From assembly GCA_035693825.1 (NCBI GenBank), contig DASSGB010000182.1, forward strand, positions 1-14,413: a stretch of 14,413 nucleotides of DNA, given 5' to 3'. Below the pieces are notes generated by a model, which was given only the letters and a program-made list of their open reading frames with translations, was not told where the DNA came from and ran no database searches. The translations under genes were made by a program, and so were the position numbers. The DNA is from MGOM01 sp035693825 (lineage in GTDB: Bacteria; Chloroflexota; Anaerolineae; Anaerolineales; E44-bin32). Positions 1 through 6,305 of this stretch are shown piece after piece (the stretch's first letter is position 1; each line of letters begins with the position of its first letter).

Positions 1-825
1 GCATGCGGGCTGACGCCCCCGGCCCCACCCACCCCAGAATTCGCCGCCCAACCATCGGCCATCACGGCCGTGGCACCCAGACCATCTGCGACGGCCCTCG
101 CGCCCCTCAACCTCGCCTCCGATGGCGAGACGATTCGCCTGCGCATGCTCCACAGCCACGAGAACTGGCGCTCGATCTGGGCCCAGCTCCACGCCGTCGT
201 GCCTCTGCCGGAAGGGACCGATGATTTCATCCGCCTGGCGCGGCTGCAGGTCTGGATCCGACAACCGAACGAGGTCTTGTTGCTCCGCGGTTCCTTCGGC
301 GACGCGGATCCGGACTACTTCTTCGTGTCCAACGGGTTCCGCTTCCTGGAAGCCAATCTGGTCACGGGAGAAACGCAGGAAGCGGAAGTCCTCCCCGGCA
401 TCCTGCCTCCCTTCTCCGATTCCGAAGAAACGACCGACCCGATCTCTATCTTTGCGATCGGTCGGCTGATCTTCCCCGCCGGTCTCTCTCAGCGCCGGGG
501 AACCTACGAGGTGATCGGTGAGGCCACGGTCGCCGGCAGGGGTGCGGTGATCGTCGATTTCACACCCCAGGCGACTGGCCTGATCGTTGACCGCTTCCAC
601 ATCGACGCCTTGACGGGCGTTTTGCTCCGGCATCAGGTGCTCGACTTGAGCGGCGGAGACGAACGGGTGGTGAGCGATGTCAGCCTGGCTCCGATCATCT
701 ACGATGCGGAATTCGATCCCGGTCTCTTCAGGCTTGCGATTCCAGACAACGTGCACTTCCAAGAAGGTCCCGAGTGGAACGCGATCGGGGATTGGGAGGA
801 CATGCCACCCATCGACAGCTACTAG
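1..825 (+). CDS. Putative lipoprotein with LolA/RseB-like domain, 5' end cut by window edge
   Basis: The reading frame is open to base 1, so the true start lies upstream. The first visible codons read A-C-G, followed by a Pro/Ala-rich linker. This is what follows a lipobox, so codon 2 is probably the lipidated cysteine and the mature protein is almost complete (about 273 residues), anchored on the outer face of the membrane. A GTG at position 70 could be called as a start but would discard the linker and lipobox. The C-terminal half has alternating strands with the pattern Y-x-V-x-G-E-x-x-V-A-G-R, then I-D-x-x-T-G-V-L-L-R, then F-D-P-x-L-F. This pattern recalls LolA/RseB-type half-barrels, which bind lipid or hydrophobic ligands. 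The family call is by pattern only, and the ligand is unknown. The stop is TAG at 823-825. No partner gene is adjacent, and a possible terminator follows about 100 bases later. Confidence 0.7.
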   Translation, partial: ACGLTPPAPPTPEFAAQPSAITAVAPRPSATALAPLNLASDGETIRLRMLHSHENWRSIWAQLHAVVPLPEGTDDFIRLARLQVWIRQPNEVLLLRGSFGDADPDYFFVSNGFRFLEANLVTGETQEAEVLPGILPPFSDSEETTDPISIFAIGRLIFPAGLSQRRGTYEVIGEATVAGRGAVIVDFTPQATGLIVDRFHIDALTGVLLRHQVLDLSGGDERVVSDVSLAPIIYDAEFDPGLFRLAIPDNVHFQEGPEWNAIGDWEDMPPIDSY

Positions 826-855
826 CCGCCCACCAACACCCGCTGCAAGGACACC

Positions 856-871
856 CCCGCCTCGCGGCGGG
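856..871 (+). terminator. Short GC hairpin after the lipoprotein gene
   Basis: CCCGCC (856-861) pairs with GGCGGG (866-871) around a TCGC tetraloop. A moderately T-rich stretch (TTGATTTT, 875-882) follows. It lies 30 bases after the stop. It is a weak terminator candidate, because the T tract is not directly attached to the stem. Confidence 0.35.
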
Positions 872-924
872 CGGTTGATTTTGGCTCCTCCGCCTTGGTC
901 CAATGAGCTCTGATACTCGAATAC

Positions 925-947
925 GCCCACCTGTGGGCTTTCGGTTT
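925..947 (+). terminator. Possible rho-independent terminator
   Basis: GCCCA (925-929) pairs with TGGGC (934-938) around CCTG, and TTTCGGTTT follows immediately. This fits intrinsic terminator architecture better than the 856-871 hairpin. It would end transcription of the lipoprotein gene before the leader of the next gene. The stem is short, so the call is moderate. Confidence 0.4.
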
Positions 948-976
948 CCCGATCCGGCAGGGTGACTCATGTCCCG

Positions 977-1094
977 TTGACACTCAGGGCACGCGGACCG
1001 TACCCTTGCGAAGCCACCGGAGGAGAGGGGGAACTCACGCCCACCCACATCGCATCGGTGTCAGTTTGCTCCCTGGCGGGGAGCTCACGAGGAG
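977..1094 (+). promoter_or_regulatory. Leader region of the secreted-protein gene: -35-like box, inverted repeat, hairpin, RBS
   Basis: Four things are visible. (1) TTGACA at 977-982 is a perfect -35 hexamer, but only TACCCT (1001-1006) lies at an 18-base spacing as a poor -10. (2) TGACAC (978-983) is complementary to GTGTCA (1058-1063) and would close an element of about 86 nt. (3) GCTCCC (1068-1073) pairs with GGGAGC (1079-1084) just before the ribosome-binding site. (4) AGGAG (1090-1094) sits 10 bases before ATG 1105. The promoter and RNA-element readings compete, because they use the same bases. A known riboswitch is not established; CAGGGCA and GCGAAGCC only loosely recall the cyclic-di-GMP-I (GEMM) core. 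Confidence 0.25.
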
Positions 1095-1104
1095 CGACGA
1101 GACC

Positions 1105-2340
1105 ATGCGTAACCAAGACGTGTTTCCACGTTCATCTCCGATGGCCCTGTGGCTGGGCATAGCAGCCCTAACCTTGTTCGTCCCGCTTTCCGGCGCTGCC
1201 CCTCCACTCCAGGATGATCCTCCTAGCGCGACCCCCACGGAATACCTCAGCACGCCCGTCGACCCCAGCGCCACACCCTCCGATCTCCCGACCGCAACCG
1301 TCACCAGCACGACCGAACCAACCGAGGCACCCACTCCGGCCGCCGCCGCGCCGGCGTCCCATCCAGGTGAGCCGTATGCCTCGGCCCCGCAGTGCGAAGA
1401 TCACGATTCACGCACGTACCACGGCCTGTGGGACTCCGCCCGAGGCTGCCACTACGACCATCACCACGGCGACGACCCGCACACGGTGGATGACGTCTTC
1501 GGAACGGACTACTACGACTGGGCCGGCGGATCGATCTCCTATCCATGGCAAACCGTCAACCCCCAGACGGGTTGCCTTGAAAACGACTGCAAACACACCG
1601 GCTACGTCTGGCTCGTGCGCCGCGACCAGCGCTGCTACTCGGCCTTCACCAACGGCTGCGTCGTCGCCTTTCGGGCTCTGGTGCATGCCATGGCCAGCTC
1701 TCATGACACCAGTGTGCGTTATCACAGCGCCTGGCTCGAGGCCAAGGTGTGCCGCGAAGACGCTCCGCAAGTCTGCGGCATCTTTCGGTCGGGCGGCTGG
1801 CAAGACACGGGAGATCTGCTGATCGACCGAAGGCGCGTGATCGACTACCCCAACAACTTCAATCGCTTCAAGCTCCACTTCCTTCAGGCCGGCAACGCAC
1901 GCTTTGGAACCTGGTACAGCATGAGTCCGGGCGGCGAGGAGAAGCGCGGCGGCTTATGGGGCGTGACGGTCGAGCTCGGCGACATGTGGGGCCCGCTCGA
2001 CCCCGCCGACCCGCATCGCATGCAGTTCTTCTGCGACGATCCGGACACGAACTGCTCGTGGAATGGAAGCCGGTATCAACCTCACGTCATCGGCGTGCAA
2101 TTTCCGCCGAGGTTCCGGTCCATCGTCGATCCGGACCGGAACAACATTGCCATCTACGACGGCTTCGCCGACCGCTGGGGCGTGCCGGCCGCCGGATGCA
2201 CTACCGTCTCGCGCGATTGCATCCCGTTGGTGATCGAGAATGTCCCCATCCGGTATCAGTATCAGGGTCGCTTCGACTATCGCGAGTACGACGTCCTGTT
2301 CGACGGGGAAACCTCGGGCTGGATTCAGTTTCCCGACTGA
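1105..2340 (+). CDS. Secreted histidine-rich protein of unknown function
   Basis: The start is placed at ATG 1105 because AGGAG lies 10 bases upstream and the product then begins with a signal peptide: a basic N-terminus, a hydrophobic core at about residues 13-28, and a likely cut near the SGA-A site. A longer in-frame TTG start at 1006 would bury the signal. The mature protein opens with a Pro/Thr/Ala-rich linker (about residues 35-85). A compact domain of about 320 residues follows. It contains a His/Asp cluster, C-H-Y-D-H-H-H-G-D-D-P-H (residues 115-126), a candidate metal site, and several paired cysteines consistent with extracytoplasmic disulfides. The total is 411 residues. I do not recognise a named domain. 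Similar His-rich secreted proteins seem familiar from Chloroflexota genomes, but that is recollection and not a search result. It is a single-gene unit ended by the strong hairpin at 2353. Confidence 0.8.
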   Translation: MRNQDVFPRSSPMALWLGIAALTLFVPLSGAAPPLQDDPPSATPTEYLSTPVDPSATPSDLPTATVTSTTEPTEAPTPAAAAPASHPGEPYASAPQCEDHDSRTYHGLWDSARGCHYDHHHGDDPHTVDDVFGTDYYDWAGGSISYPWQTVNPQTGCLENDCKHTGYVWLVRRDQRCYSAFTNGCVVAFRALVHAMASSHDTSVRYHSAWLEAKVCREDAPQVCGIFRSGGWQDTGDLLIDRRRVIDYPNNFNRFKLHFLQAGNARFGTWYSMSPGGEEKRGGLWGVTVELGDMWGPLDPADPHRMQFFCDDPDTNCSWNGSRYQPHVIGVQFPPRFRSIVDPDRNNIAIYDGFADRWGVPAAGCTTVSRDCIPLVIENVPIRYQYQGRFDYREYDVLFDGETSGWIQFPD

Positions 2341-2352
2341 ATGTCCACGGCC

Positions 2353-2390
2353 GACCCCGGACGCGTAGGGTTCGCGTCCGGGGTCTTCTT
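2353..2390 (+). terminator. Intrinsic terminator after the secreted-protein gene
   Basis: A perfect 13-bp stem, GACCCCGGACGCG (2353-2365) with CGCGTCCGGGGTC (2373-2385), encloses a 7-base loop and is followed by TTCTT. It begins 13 bases after the stop codon. The T tract is short, but the stem is very stable. Confidence 0.75.
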
Positions 2391-2403
2391 GCCCGTGATG
2401 GGT

Positions 2404-2433
2404 GGCAGGGGCGGCTCGATCGCCGCCCCTGCC
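2404..2433. repeat. GC-rich palindrome, copy 1 of a dispersed element
   Basis: GGCAGGGGCGGC (2404-2415) and GCCGCCCCTGCC (2422-2433) form a perfect 12-bp inverted repeat around TCGATC. The 12-mer AGGGGCGGCTCG (2407-2418) recurs in inverted form at 4434-4445, in the larger palindrome on the other side of the aminopeptidase gene. This marks a dispersed REP-like element and not only a second terminator. Confidence 0.6.
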
Positions 2434-2462
2434 CGATCTCCTCGATTGCTTCGCGGGCTCGC

Positions 2463-2478
2463 CATGACGTCTGTCATG
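2463..2478. repeat. Short inverted repeat before heptamer array
   Basis: CATGAC (2463-2468) and GTCATG (2473-2478) flank GTCT. It ends one base before the 7-bp tandem array, the same order and spacing as at 4471-4484. It could be part of the repeat unit or an operator-like site for the gene at 2576; nothing decides this. Confidence 0.4.
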
Positions 2479-2479
2479 C

Positions 2480-2514
2480 AAGTGGCCGATGGCTGATGGC
2501 CAATGGCCGACGGC
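2480..2514. repeat. 7-bp tandem repeat array, five units
   Basis: The bases parse without gaps as AAGTGGC, CGATGGC, TGATGGC, CAATGGC and CGACGGC, each ending in GGC. The consensus is close to CGATGGC. A second array with the same consensus lies at 4484-4532. This is an intergenic short tandem repeat; it sits upstream of the probable -10 of the aminopeptidase gene. Confidence 0.75.
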
Positions 2515-2530
2515 CCGTGCCCCTTTCACC

Positions 2531-2569
2531 TATAATCCAACTGTCTTCCGCCGCACGCCGCCCCAGGAG
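2531..2569 (+). promoter_or_regulatory. Perfect -10 box and RBS of the aminopeptidase gene
   Basis: TATAAT at 2531-2536 is a perfect -10 hexamer 39 bases before the start codon. No good -35 box stands 16-18 bases upstream, where the heptamer array ends. AGGAG at 2565-2569, six bases before ATG 2576, selects that start over the upstream in-frame ATG at 2489, which lies inside the repeat array. Confidence 0.5.
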
Positions 2570-2575
2570 CCATCT

Positions 2576-4348
2576 ATGCCCGCGCGGGATCCTCATTCCT
2601 ACAGCAACCTCGATCAAGCTCGCCTTCAACACATCGACCTGAGCTTCCACGTCGACTTCAAGTCGCAGACGATGAGCGGCCGTGGCGTCTACCGCCTCGA
2701 CCGGGCGCGCCGCGGTCCGTTCGACCTCGATATTCGGGGGCTGGACGTCCTCGCCGTGCGCGACGGCCGGGAATCCCTTCCATGGAAGACCGGGCCGGAG
2801 GATCCGCTGTTCGGCCAACCGTTGACCATCCAGGATCTGGGCGGCCGCAACTCCTTCGAGATCGAGTTCCGCACGCGGCCCTCCGCCTTCGCGCTTCAAT
2901 GGCTCACGCCGGAGCAGAGCGGCGGAGGAAATCACCCGTATCTTTTCACCCAATGCCAGCCGATCCACGCGCGCACCGTCTTCCCCTGCCAGGATTCGCC
3001 CTCGGTGCGATTCACGTATTCGGCGGAGATCGTCGTCCCGGCGGATCTCACGGCCGTCATGGCCGCCGCCAGCCGAGGATCCGAGGCGCACCCGAACGGC
3101 CGCGTGTTTCGCTTCCAGATGCCGCAGCCCGTCCCTTCATACTTGTTCGCCATGGCCGTCGGCGATCTCACCTTCCGCGAGCTGGGGCCTCGAACGGGAG
3201 TGTACGCCGACCCCGGCCTGGCCGATGCAGCCGCCTGGGAGTTCGCTCAGACGGAAGCGATGATGGCCGAGGCCGAAGGTTTATTCGGACCTTACGATTG
3301 GGAGCGCTACGACCTGCTGGTCATGCCTGCCTCGTTCCCCTATGGAGGCATGGAGAACCCGCGCCTCACCTTCCTCACACCCACCATTCTGGCCGGCAAC
3401 CGGGCCCTGGTGAACCTCATTGCCCACGAACTGGCTCATTCGTGGACCGGCAATCTGGTGACGAACGCAACCTGGGAGGACTTCTGGCTGAACGAGGGTT
3501 GGACCACCTACGCCGAGCGGCGCATCATCGAAGCCCTGGAGGGACCCGATGGCGCCAACCTTCGGGCCCAGACGGGGCGCAACTCGATGTTCCGCGCCAT
3601 GCGCCGCTTCGGCATGGACTCGGATCCCACCCGCCTGAAGTTCTCGCAGAAAGGCATCGACCCCGAAAGCGTGGTTTCGTACGTCCCCTACGAGAAGGGG
3701 TTCTCGCTCCTGGTTCGCCTGGAGAGAGAGGCGGGCCGCGCCGCGTTCGATCGATTCACACGCGAGTACATCGGCGATCATCGCTTTCAGTCCATCACGA
3801 CCGAGGCCTTCGTCGAATACCTCCAGCGCAAGCTGCCGGCCGCGGCGCGAAAGGTGAACTTGAAACGCTGGCTCTACGAGCCCGGATTTCCCGACGACGC
3901 GCCGGACTTCCCGTCTCGTTTGGCGCAGGCGGTCTCCGAGAGGTTGTTCGACTACCAGGAAGGTCGGCTGCCGAAGGCCAAGGACGTCGCCGGATGGACC
4001 ACGGCCCAGATGTATCTCTTCCTTCAATCCCTGCCTCGCAAGATCCCGGTGGGTGATTGCGCCGCCTTCGACTCCGTGCTCGACATGTCCAACAGCCGGA
4101 TCGCCGTCAATCTGTCGAACTTCTATGAAATCTCCATTCGATCCGGATACCGCGAAATCCTGCCGCGGGTGGAGTCCCTGATCAGCACCGTCGGGCGAAC
4201 GTTCGTCCTGTTGCCGGTGGTCACGGCCCTGGCGGAGACGGAGTGGTCACGTCCGACAGCGCGCGGCTTGATCGAGCGCTACCGTGAGCGGCACCATCCC
4301 ATCACCGTCTCCATGATGGACGGGATTCTTCAGCGCGCGGGACTCTAG
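2576..4348 (+). CDS. M1 family aminopeptidase, leukotriene A4 hydrolase-like
   Basis: This is a zinc metallopeptidase that removes N-terminal residues from peptides, probably in the cytoplasm because no signal or membrane segment is visible. The N-terminal β-domain carries Q-C-Q-P-I-H-A-R-T-V-F-P-C-Q-D-S-P-S, the block typical of leukotriene A4 hydrolases. The catalytic domain shows the exopeptidase motif G-G-M-E-N (residues 257-261, the usual first residues being GA or GG), zinc motif H-E-L-A-H (284-288) with the third ligand E307 in N-E-G, and the catalytic tyrosine in P-Y-E-K-G (Y372). The last 150 or so residues match the helical C-terminal domain of that subfamily. At 590 residues it has the full length of the family and all expected active-site residues. 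Bacterial members act as aminopeptidases; epoxide hydrolase activity cannot be inferred. It is a single-gene unit bounded by repeat elements on both sides. Confidence 0.93.
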   Translation: MPARDPHSYSNLDQARLQHIDLSFHVDFKSQTMSGRGVYRLDRARRGPFDLDIRGLDVLAVRDGRESLPWKTGPEDPLFGQPLTIQDLGGRNSFEIEFRTRPSAFALQWLTPEQSGGGNHPYLFTQCQPIHARTVFPCQDSPSVRFTYSAEIVVPADLTAVMAAASRGSEAHPNGRVFRFQMPQPVPSYLFAMAVGDLTFRELGPRTGVYADPGLADAAAWEFAQTEAMMAEAEGLFGPYDWERYDLLVMPASFPYGGMENPRLTFLTPTILAGNRALVNLIAHELAHSWTGNLVTNATWEDFWLNEGWTTYAERRIIEALEGPDGANLRAQTGRNSMFRAMRRFGMDSDPTRLKFSQKGIDPESVVSYVPYEKGFSLLVRLEREAGRAAFDRFTREYIGDHRFQSITTEAFVEYLQRKLPAAARKVNLKRWLYEPGFPDDAPDFPSRLAQAVSERLFDYQEGRLPKAKDVAGWTTAQMYLFLQSLPRKIPVGDCAAFDSVLDMSNSRIAVNLSNFYEISIRSGYREILPRVESLISTVGRTFVLLPVVTALAETEWSRPTARGLIERYRERHHPITVSMMDGILQRAGL

Positions 4349-4386
4349 AACGAGCTCTCCTCTTACCGGCCTGACGTCGACGTCCC

Positions 4387-4446
4387 TAGAGGCGGCTCGC
4401 CCGCAAGGGGGTGCGGGGCGCGACGAAGCGCGACGAGCCGCCCCTA
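4387..4446. repeat. Three-armed 60-bp palindromic element, copy 2
   Basis: Outer arms TAGAGGCGGCTCG (4387-4399) and CGAGCCGCCCCTA (4434-4446) pair at 12 of 13 positions. Inside are two further hairpins: CCCGCA (4400-4405) with TGCGGG (4412-4417), and GCGC-GACGAA-GCGC at about 4418-4431. The whole folds into a cruciform with a three-way junction, as in REP/MITE-like elements. It lies 38 bases after the aminopeptidase stop and could also act as a transcription barrier, although no T tract follows. No coding sequence was found in this gap. Confidence 0.65.
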
Positions 4447-4470
4447 CCGGCCAAATGAGGGTCTCTTGGA

Positions 4471-4532
4471 CGCGCCGGCGCGCGGATGGCTATAGGCTCA
4501 GGGCCGATGGCCGACGGCCGACGGCTGTCAGC
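4471..4532. repeat. Palindrome followed by 7-bp tandem array, seven units
   Basis: A perfect 12-bp palindrome CGCGCCGGCGCG (4471-4482) precedes seven heptamers from 4484: GGATGGC, TATAGGC, TCAGGGC, CGATGGC, CGACGGC, CGACGGC and TGTCAGC. The central units are identical or nearly so to those at 2487-2514. The array stops four bases before the stop codon of the minus-strand VOC gene, so it lies in that gene's 3' untranslated region. Confidence 0.7.
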
Positions 4533-4536
4533 CGCC

Positions 4537-4887
4537 TCAGCTGCTGAAGAGTCCCATCCGATTCCCCGAGGGATCCTCGAACAAGGCGTAATGGCCCTCA
4601 CCGGGAATTTCGGTCCTGCCCTGGACGGTCTTGCCCCCATGGGCGGCGATCTTCTTGAGCATGGGCTCGATGTCCTCGACCTGGATATAAGGAAGAATCT
4701 CGCCGGCCTTGTGCTGCTCGTCGACGACGTTGAAACCCCCGCCCGGGCCGGGCTTGGCCTCGAAGGTCATGTAGTCGCCGCCCTGATAGGCCTCGACCTT
4801 CCATTCGAAGACATCGGCATAGAACTTCCCCGCCGACTTGGCGTCCTTCGCCGACAACTCGATATGCACGATCGGATGCGCAGACAT
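4537..4887 (-). CDS. VOC-superfamily (glyoxalase/bleomycin-resistance fold) protein
   Basis: This is a 116-residue single-domain protein of the vicinal oxygen chelate fold, usually a homodimer and often metal-dependent. The start is V-H-I-E-L at residues 7-11, then S-A-G-K-F-Y-A-D-V-F-E-W as the first helix. The C-terminal hallmark is G-H-Y-A-L-F-E-D-P-S-G-N-R at 98-110. H8 and a glutamate of the final strand are the likely metal ligands. The substrate cannot be told; this subgroup is usually annotated only as VOC or glyoxalase family. The ATG at 4887-4885 is preceded by GGAGGT at a 4-base spacing. A much longer upstream reading frame exists but runs through the promoter and the divergent MFS gene, so it was not used. 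It is transcribed alone, divergently from the MFS transporter. Confidence 0.88.
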   Translation of the reverse strand: MSAHPIVHIELSAKDAKSAGKFYADVFEWKVEAYQGGDYMTFEAKPGPGGGFNVVDEQHKAGEILPYIQVEDIEPMLKKIAAHGGKTVQGRTEIPGEGHYALFEDPSGNRMGLFSS

Positions 4888-4911
4888 GGGGACCTCCCTT
4901 GGCGTGATGCC

Positions 4912-4940
4912 ACAATAGCACAGATGTTCTACTGGGTCAA
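4912..4940 (-). promoter_or_regulatory. Promoter of the VOC gene, extended -10
   Basis: Read on the minus strand: TTGACC (plus 4940-4935), a 17-base spacer, then TATTGT (4917-4912) preceded by TGC as an extended -10. The predicted start of transcription leaves a leader of about 18 bases containing the GGAGGT ribosome-binding site. Five of six -35 bases and four of six -10 bases match the consensus. Confidence 0.55.
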
Positions 4941-5001
4941 GTGGTTCCCGGCTCATTTGGCTCCGACGGTTGGGGGCTTGTGGATGGCGGCTGAGACGCG
5001 A

Positions 5002-5010
5002 TGTTAGAAT
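5002..5010 (+). promoter_or_regulatory. Extended -10 of the MFS gene with near-leaderless start
   Basis: TGT followed by TAGAAT (5005-5010) forms an extended -10. ATG 5029 is only 18 bases downstream, so the transcript would have a leader of about a dozen bases. No Shine-Dalgarno sequence is visible in that stretch. No convincing -35 box was seen, which is tolerable with an extended -10. Confidence 0.45.
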
Positions 5011-5028
5011 TCTGGCCCCGCCTCCGCC

Positions 5029-6237
5029 ATGACATTCCTGCGAGCGCTGCGCATACGCCCGTTTGCCCTGCTCTGGTCCGGGCAGGCCATTTCGCGCCTG
5101 GGCGACAACCTGTATCGCATCGCCCTTTCGTGGTGGGTACTCGAAAAGACCGGATCGGCCGCGGCTATGGGGGCCGTCGCTGTCTTCAGCTTCGTGCCCA
5201 TGCTTTTGTTCCTGCTGGTCGGCGGTGTCGTCGTCGATCGTCTGCCCCGATTTCGCATCATGCTGGTCTCGGACGTGGTCAACTTCCTCGTCGTCGGCCT
5301 GGTCTCGTTGCTGGCCTTCACCCAACGCCTGGAGGTCTGGCACATCTACGCCGCCAGCATCGTCTTCGGTCTCAGCGAGGCCTTCTTCTATCCCGCGTAC
5401 AGCGCCTCCGTGCCCCAGATCGTCCCACCCGAGTCGCTTCCCAGCGCCAACTCGCTGACGAGCCTGACGTGGCAGGTGTCGGGCGTGCTGGGCCCATCCC
5501 TCGGCGCCATGATCGTCGCCCTGGGTGGCACGGCGGCTGCGTTCGCGTTGGACAGCCTCTCGTTCCTGATCTCGGCCGCGTTTCTCGTTCCGCTGCTTCG
5601 AGTGATGGCTCCCCCATCCGTTGAAAAGACCCGCTCGCCCGTCGGCGACGTACGCGAAGGCCTCTCCACCGTCCTGGCGTCTCCTTTCTTATGGGTATCC
5701 ATCCTCGTCTTCGCCTTCATCAACGTGACCGAGGCCGGGCCGCGCAACGTGGCCCTTCCCTTCCTGATCCACGACAAACTGGCGCTGCAGGTTGAGGCCC
5801 TGGGATTCGTCGGATCGGCCTTCTCCATCGGATCCGTCACTGGCGCGATTCTCCTCGGCCGATTCCGCCGTATCCGTCGCCGCGGCTGGCTCGCCTACGG
5901 CGCGATCGTCCTGGGCGGGGTCATGGTCATCCTCATCGGCCTGGCGCCTACGCTGGCCGTGTTGATCGCGGTCGCTGCGGTCCACGGCGTGACCTTCTCC
6001 GTCATCAACCTGGTGTGGACCAACACCCTGCAGGAAATGGTCCCCACGGAGAAGCTCGGCCGCGTGTCCAGCATCGACGCCCTGGGCTCGTTTGTCCTGA
6101 TGCCGGCCGGTTTCGCCCTCGCCGGCCTCATGACCGATTCCATCGGTCCAGGTCGCGTCTTCGTCCTCGGCGGCGCGGCGACGATCGCGCTGGCCCTCCT
6201 GGCTCTACTGCATCCCGGCGTTCGTCGTCTCGACTGA
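5029..6237 (+). CDS. Major facilitator superfamily exporter, DHA3/EntS-like
   Basis: This is a 402-residue integral membrane transporter with about 12 hydrophobic helices in two halves. The N-terminus, with F-A-L-L-W-x-G-Q-A-I-S-R-L-G-D at about residues 12-25, and the loop 2-3 motif A variant G-G-V-V-V-D-R-L-P-R-F-R (65-76) are typical of the MFS_3/DHA3 group. That group includes the enterobactin exporter EntS and macrolide exporters. These proteins export small molecules or drugs by proton antiport; the substrate here is not predictable. A second, degenerate motif A, L-G-R-F-R-R-I-R-R-R-G, follows at about 274-284. There is no siderophore or antibiotic gene nearby. The start codon follows an extended -10 closely, without a ribosome-binding site. 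The gene shares its upstream region with the divergent VOC gene. Confidence 0.88.
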   Translation: MTFLRALRIRPFALLWSGQAISRLGDNLYRIALSWWVLEKTGSAAAMGAVAVFSFVPMLLFLLVGGVVVDRLPRFRIMLVSDVVNFLVVGLVSLLAFTQRLEVWHIYAASIVFGLSEAFFYPAYSASVPQIVPPESLPSANSLTSLTWQVSGVLGPSLGAMIVALGGTAAAFALDSLSFLISAAFLVPLLRVMAPPSVEKTRSPVGDVREGLSTVLASPFLWVSILVFAFINVTEAGPRNVALPFLIHDKLALQVEALGFVGSAFSIGSVTGAILLGRFRRIRRRGWLAYGAIVLGGVMVILIGLAPTLAVLIAVAAVHGVTFSVINLVWTNTLQEMVPTEKLGRVSSIDALGSFVLMPAGFALAGLMTDSIGPGRVFVLGGAATIALALLALLHPGVRRLD

Positions 6238-6243
6238 CGGCGC

Positions 6244-6272
6244 TTGCCCACGCCCCTGCCCGTCGGTAGAAT
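6244..6272 (+). promoter_or_regulatory. Promoter of the S41 peptidase-FAD-selenoprotein-YbjQ operon
   Basis: TTGCCC (6244-6249), an exact 17-base spacer and TAGAAT (6267-6272) match the housekeeping promoter at 4/6 and 5/6 positions. The predicted leader is about 27 bases and contains GAGGTG (6296-6301) four bases before ATG 6306. It lies just after the stop of the MFS gene, in a 68-base gap. Confidence 0.55.
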
Positions 6273-6305
6273 GGGCTGAGGCGCGTTCTTCTCGTGAGGT
6301 GTCGC

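Noticed and set aside
977..1006. Confident housekeeping promoter at TTGACA 977
   Set aside because: The -35 is perfect, but no acceptable -10 is present at 16-18 bases, so it is kept only as a low-confidence element.
1006..1104. Upstream TTG start for the secreted protein
   Set aside because: It would put 33 Arg/His-rich residues before a clear signal peptide; ATG 1105 has the ribosome-binding site.
2353..2433. CRISPR-like or attachment-site reading of the palindromes
   Set aside because: There are no spaced identical direct repeats of CRISPR length, no cas genes, and no integrase or tRNA to support an attachment site.
2489..2575. Upstream ATG start for the aminopeptidase
   Set aside because: This ATG lies within the heptamer repeat array and upstream of the TATAAT box; ATG 2576 has AGGAG at a six-base spacing.
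4888..5343. N-terminal extension of the VOC protein to 268 residues
   Set aside because: The extension crosses a good promoter and the divergent MFS gene; the VOC domain and its ribosome-binding site define the start at 4887.
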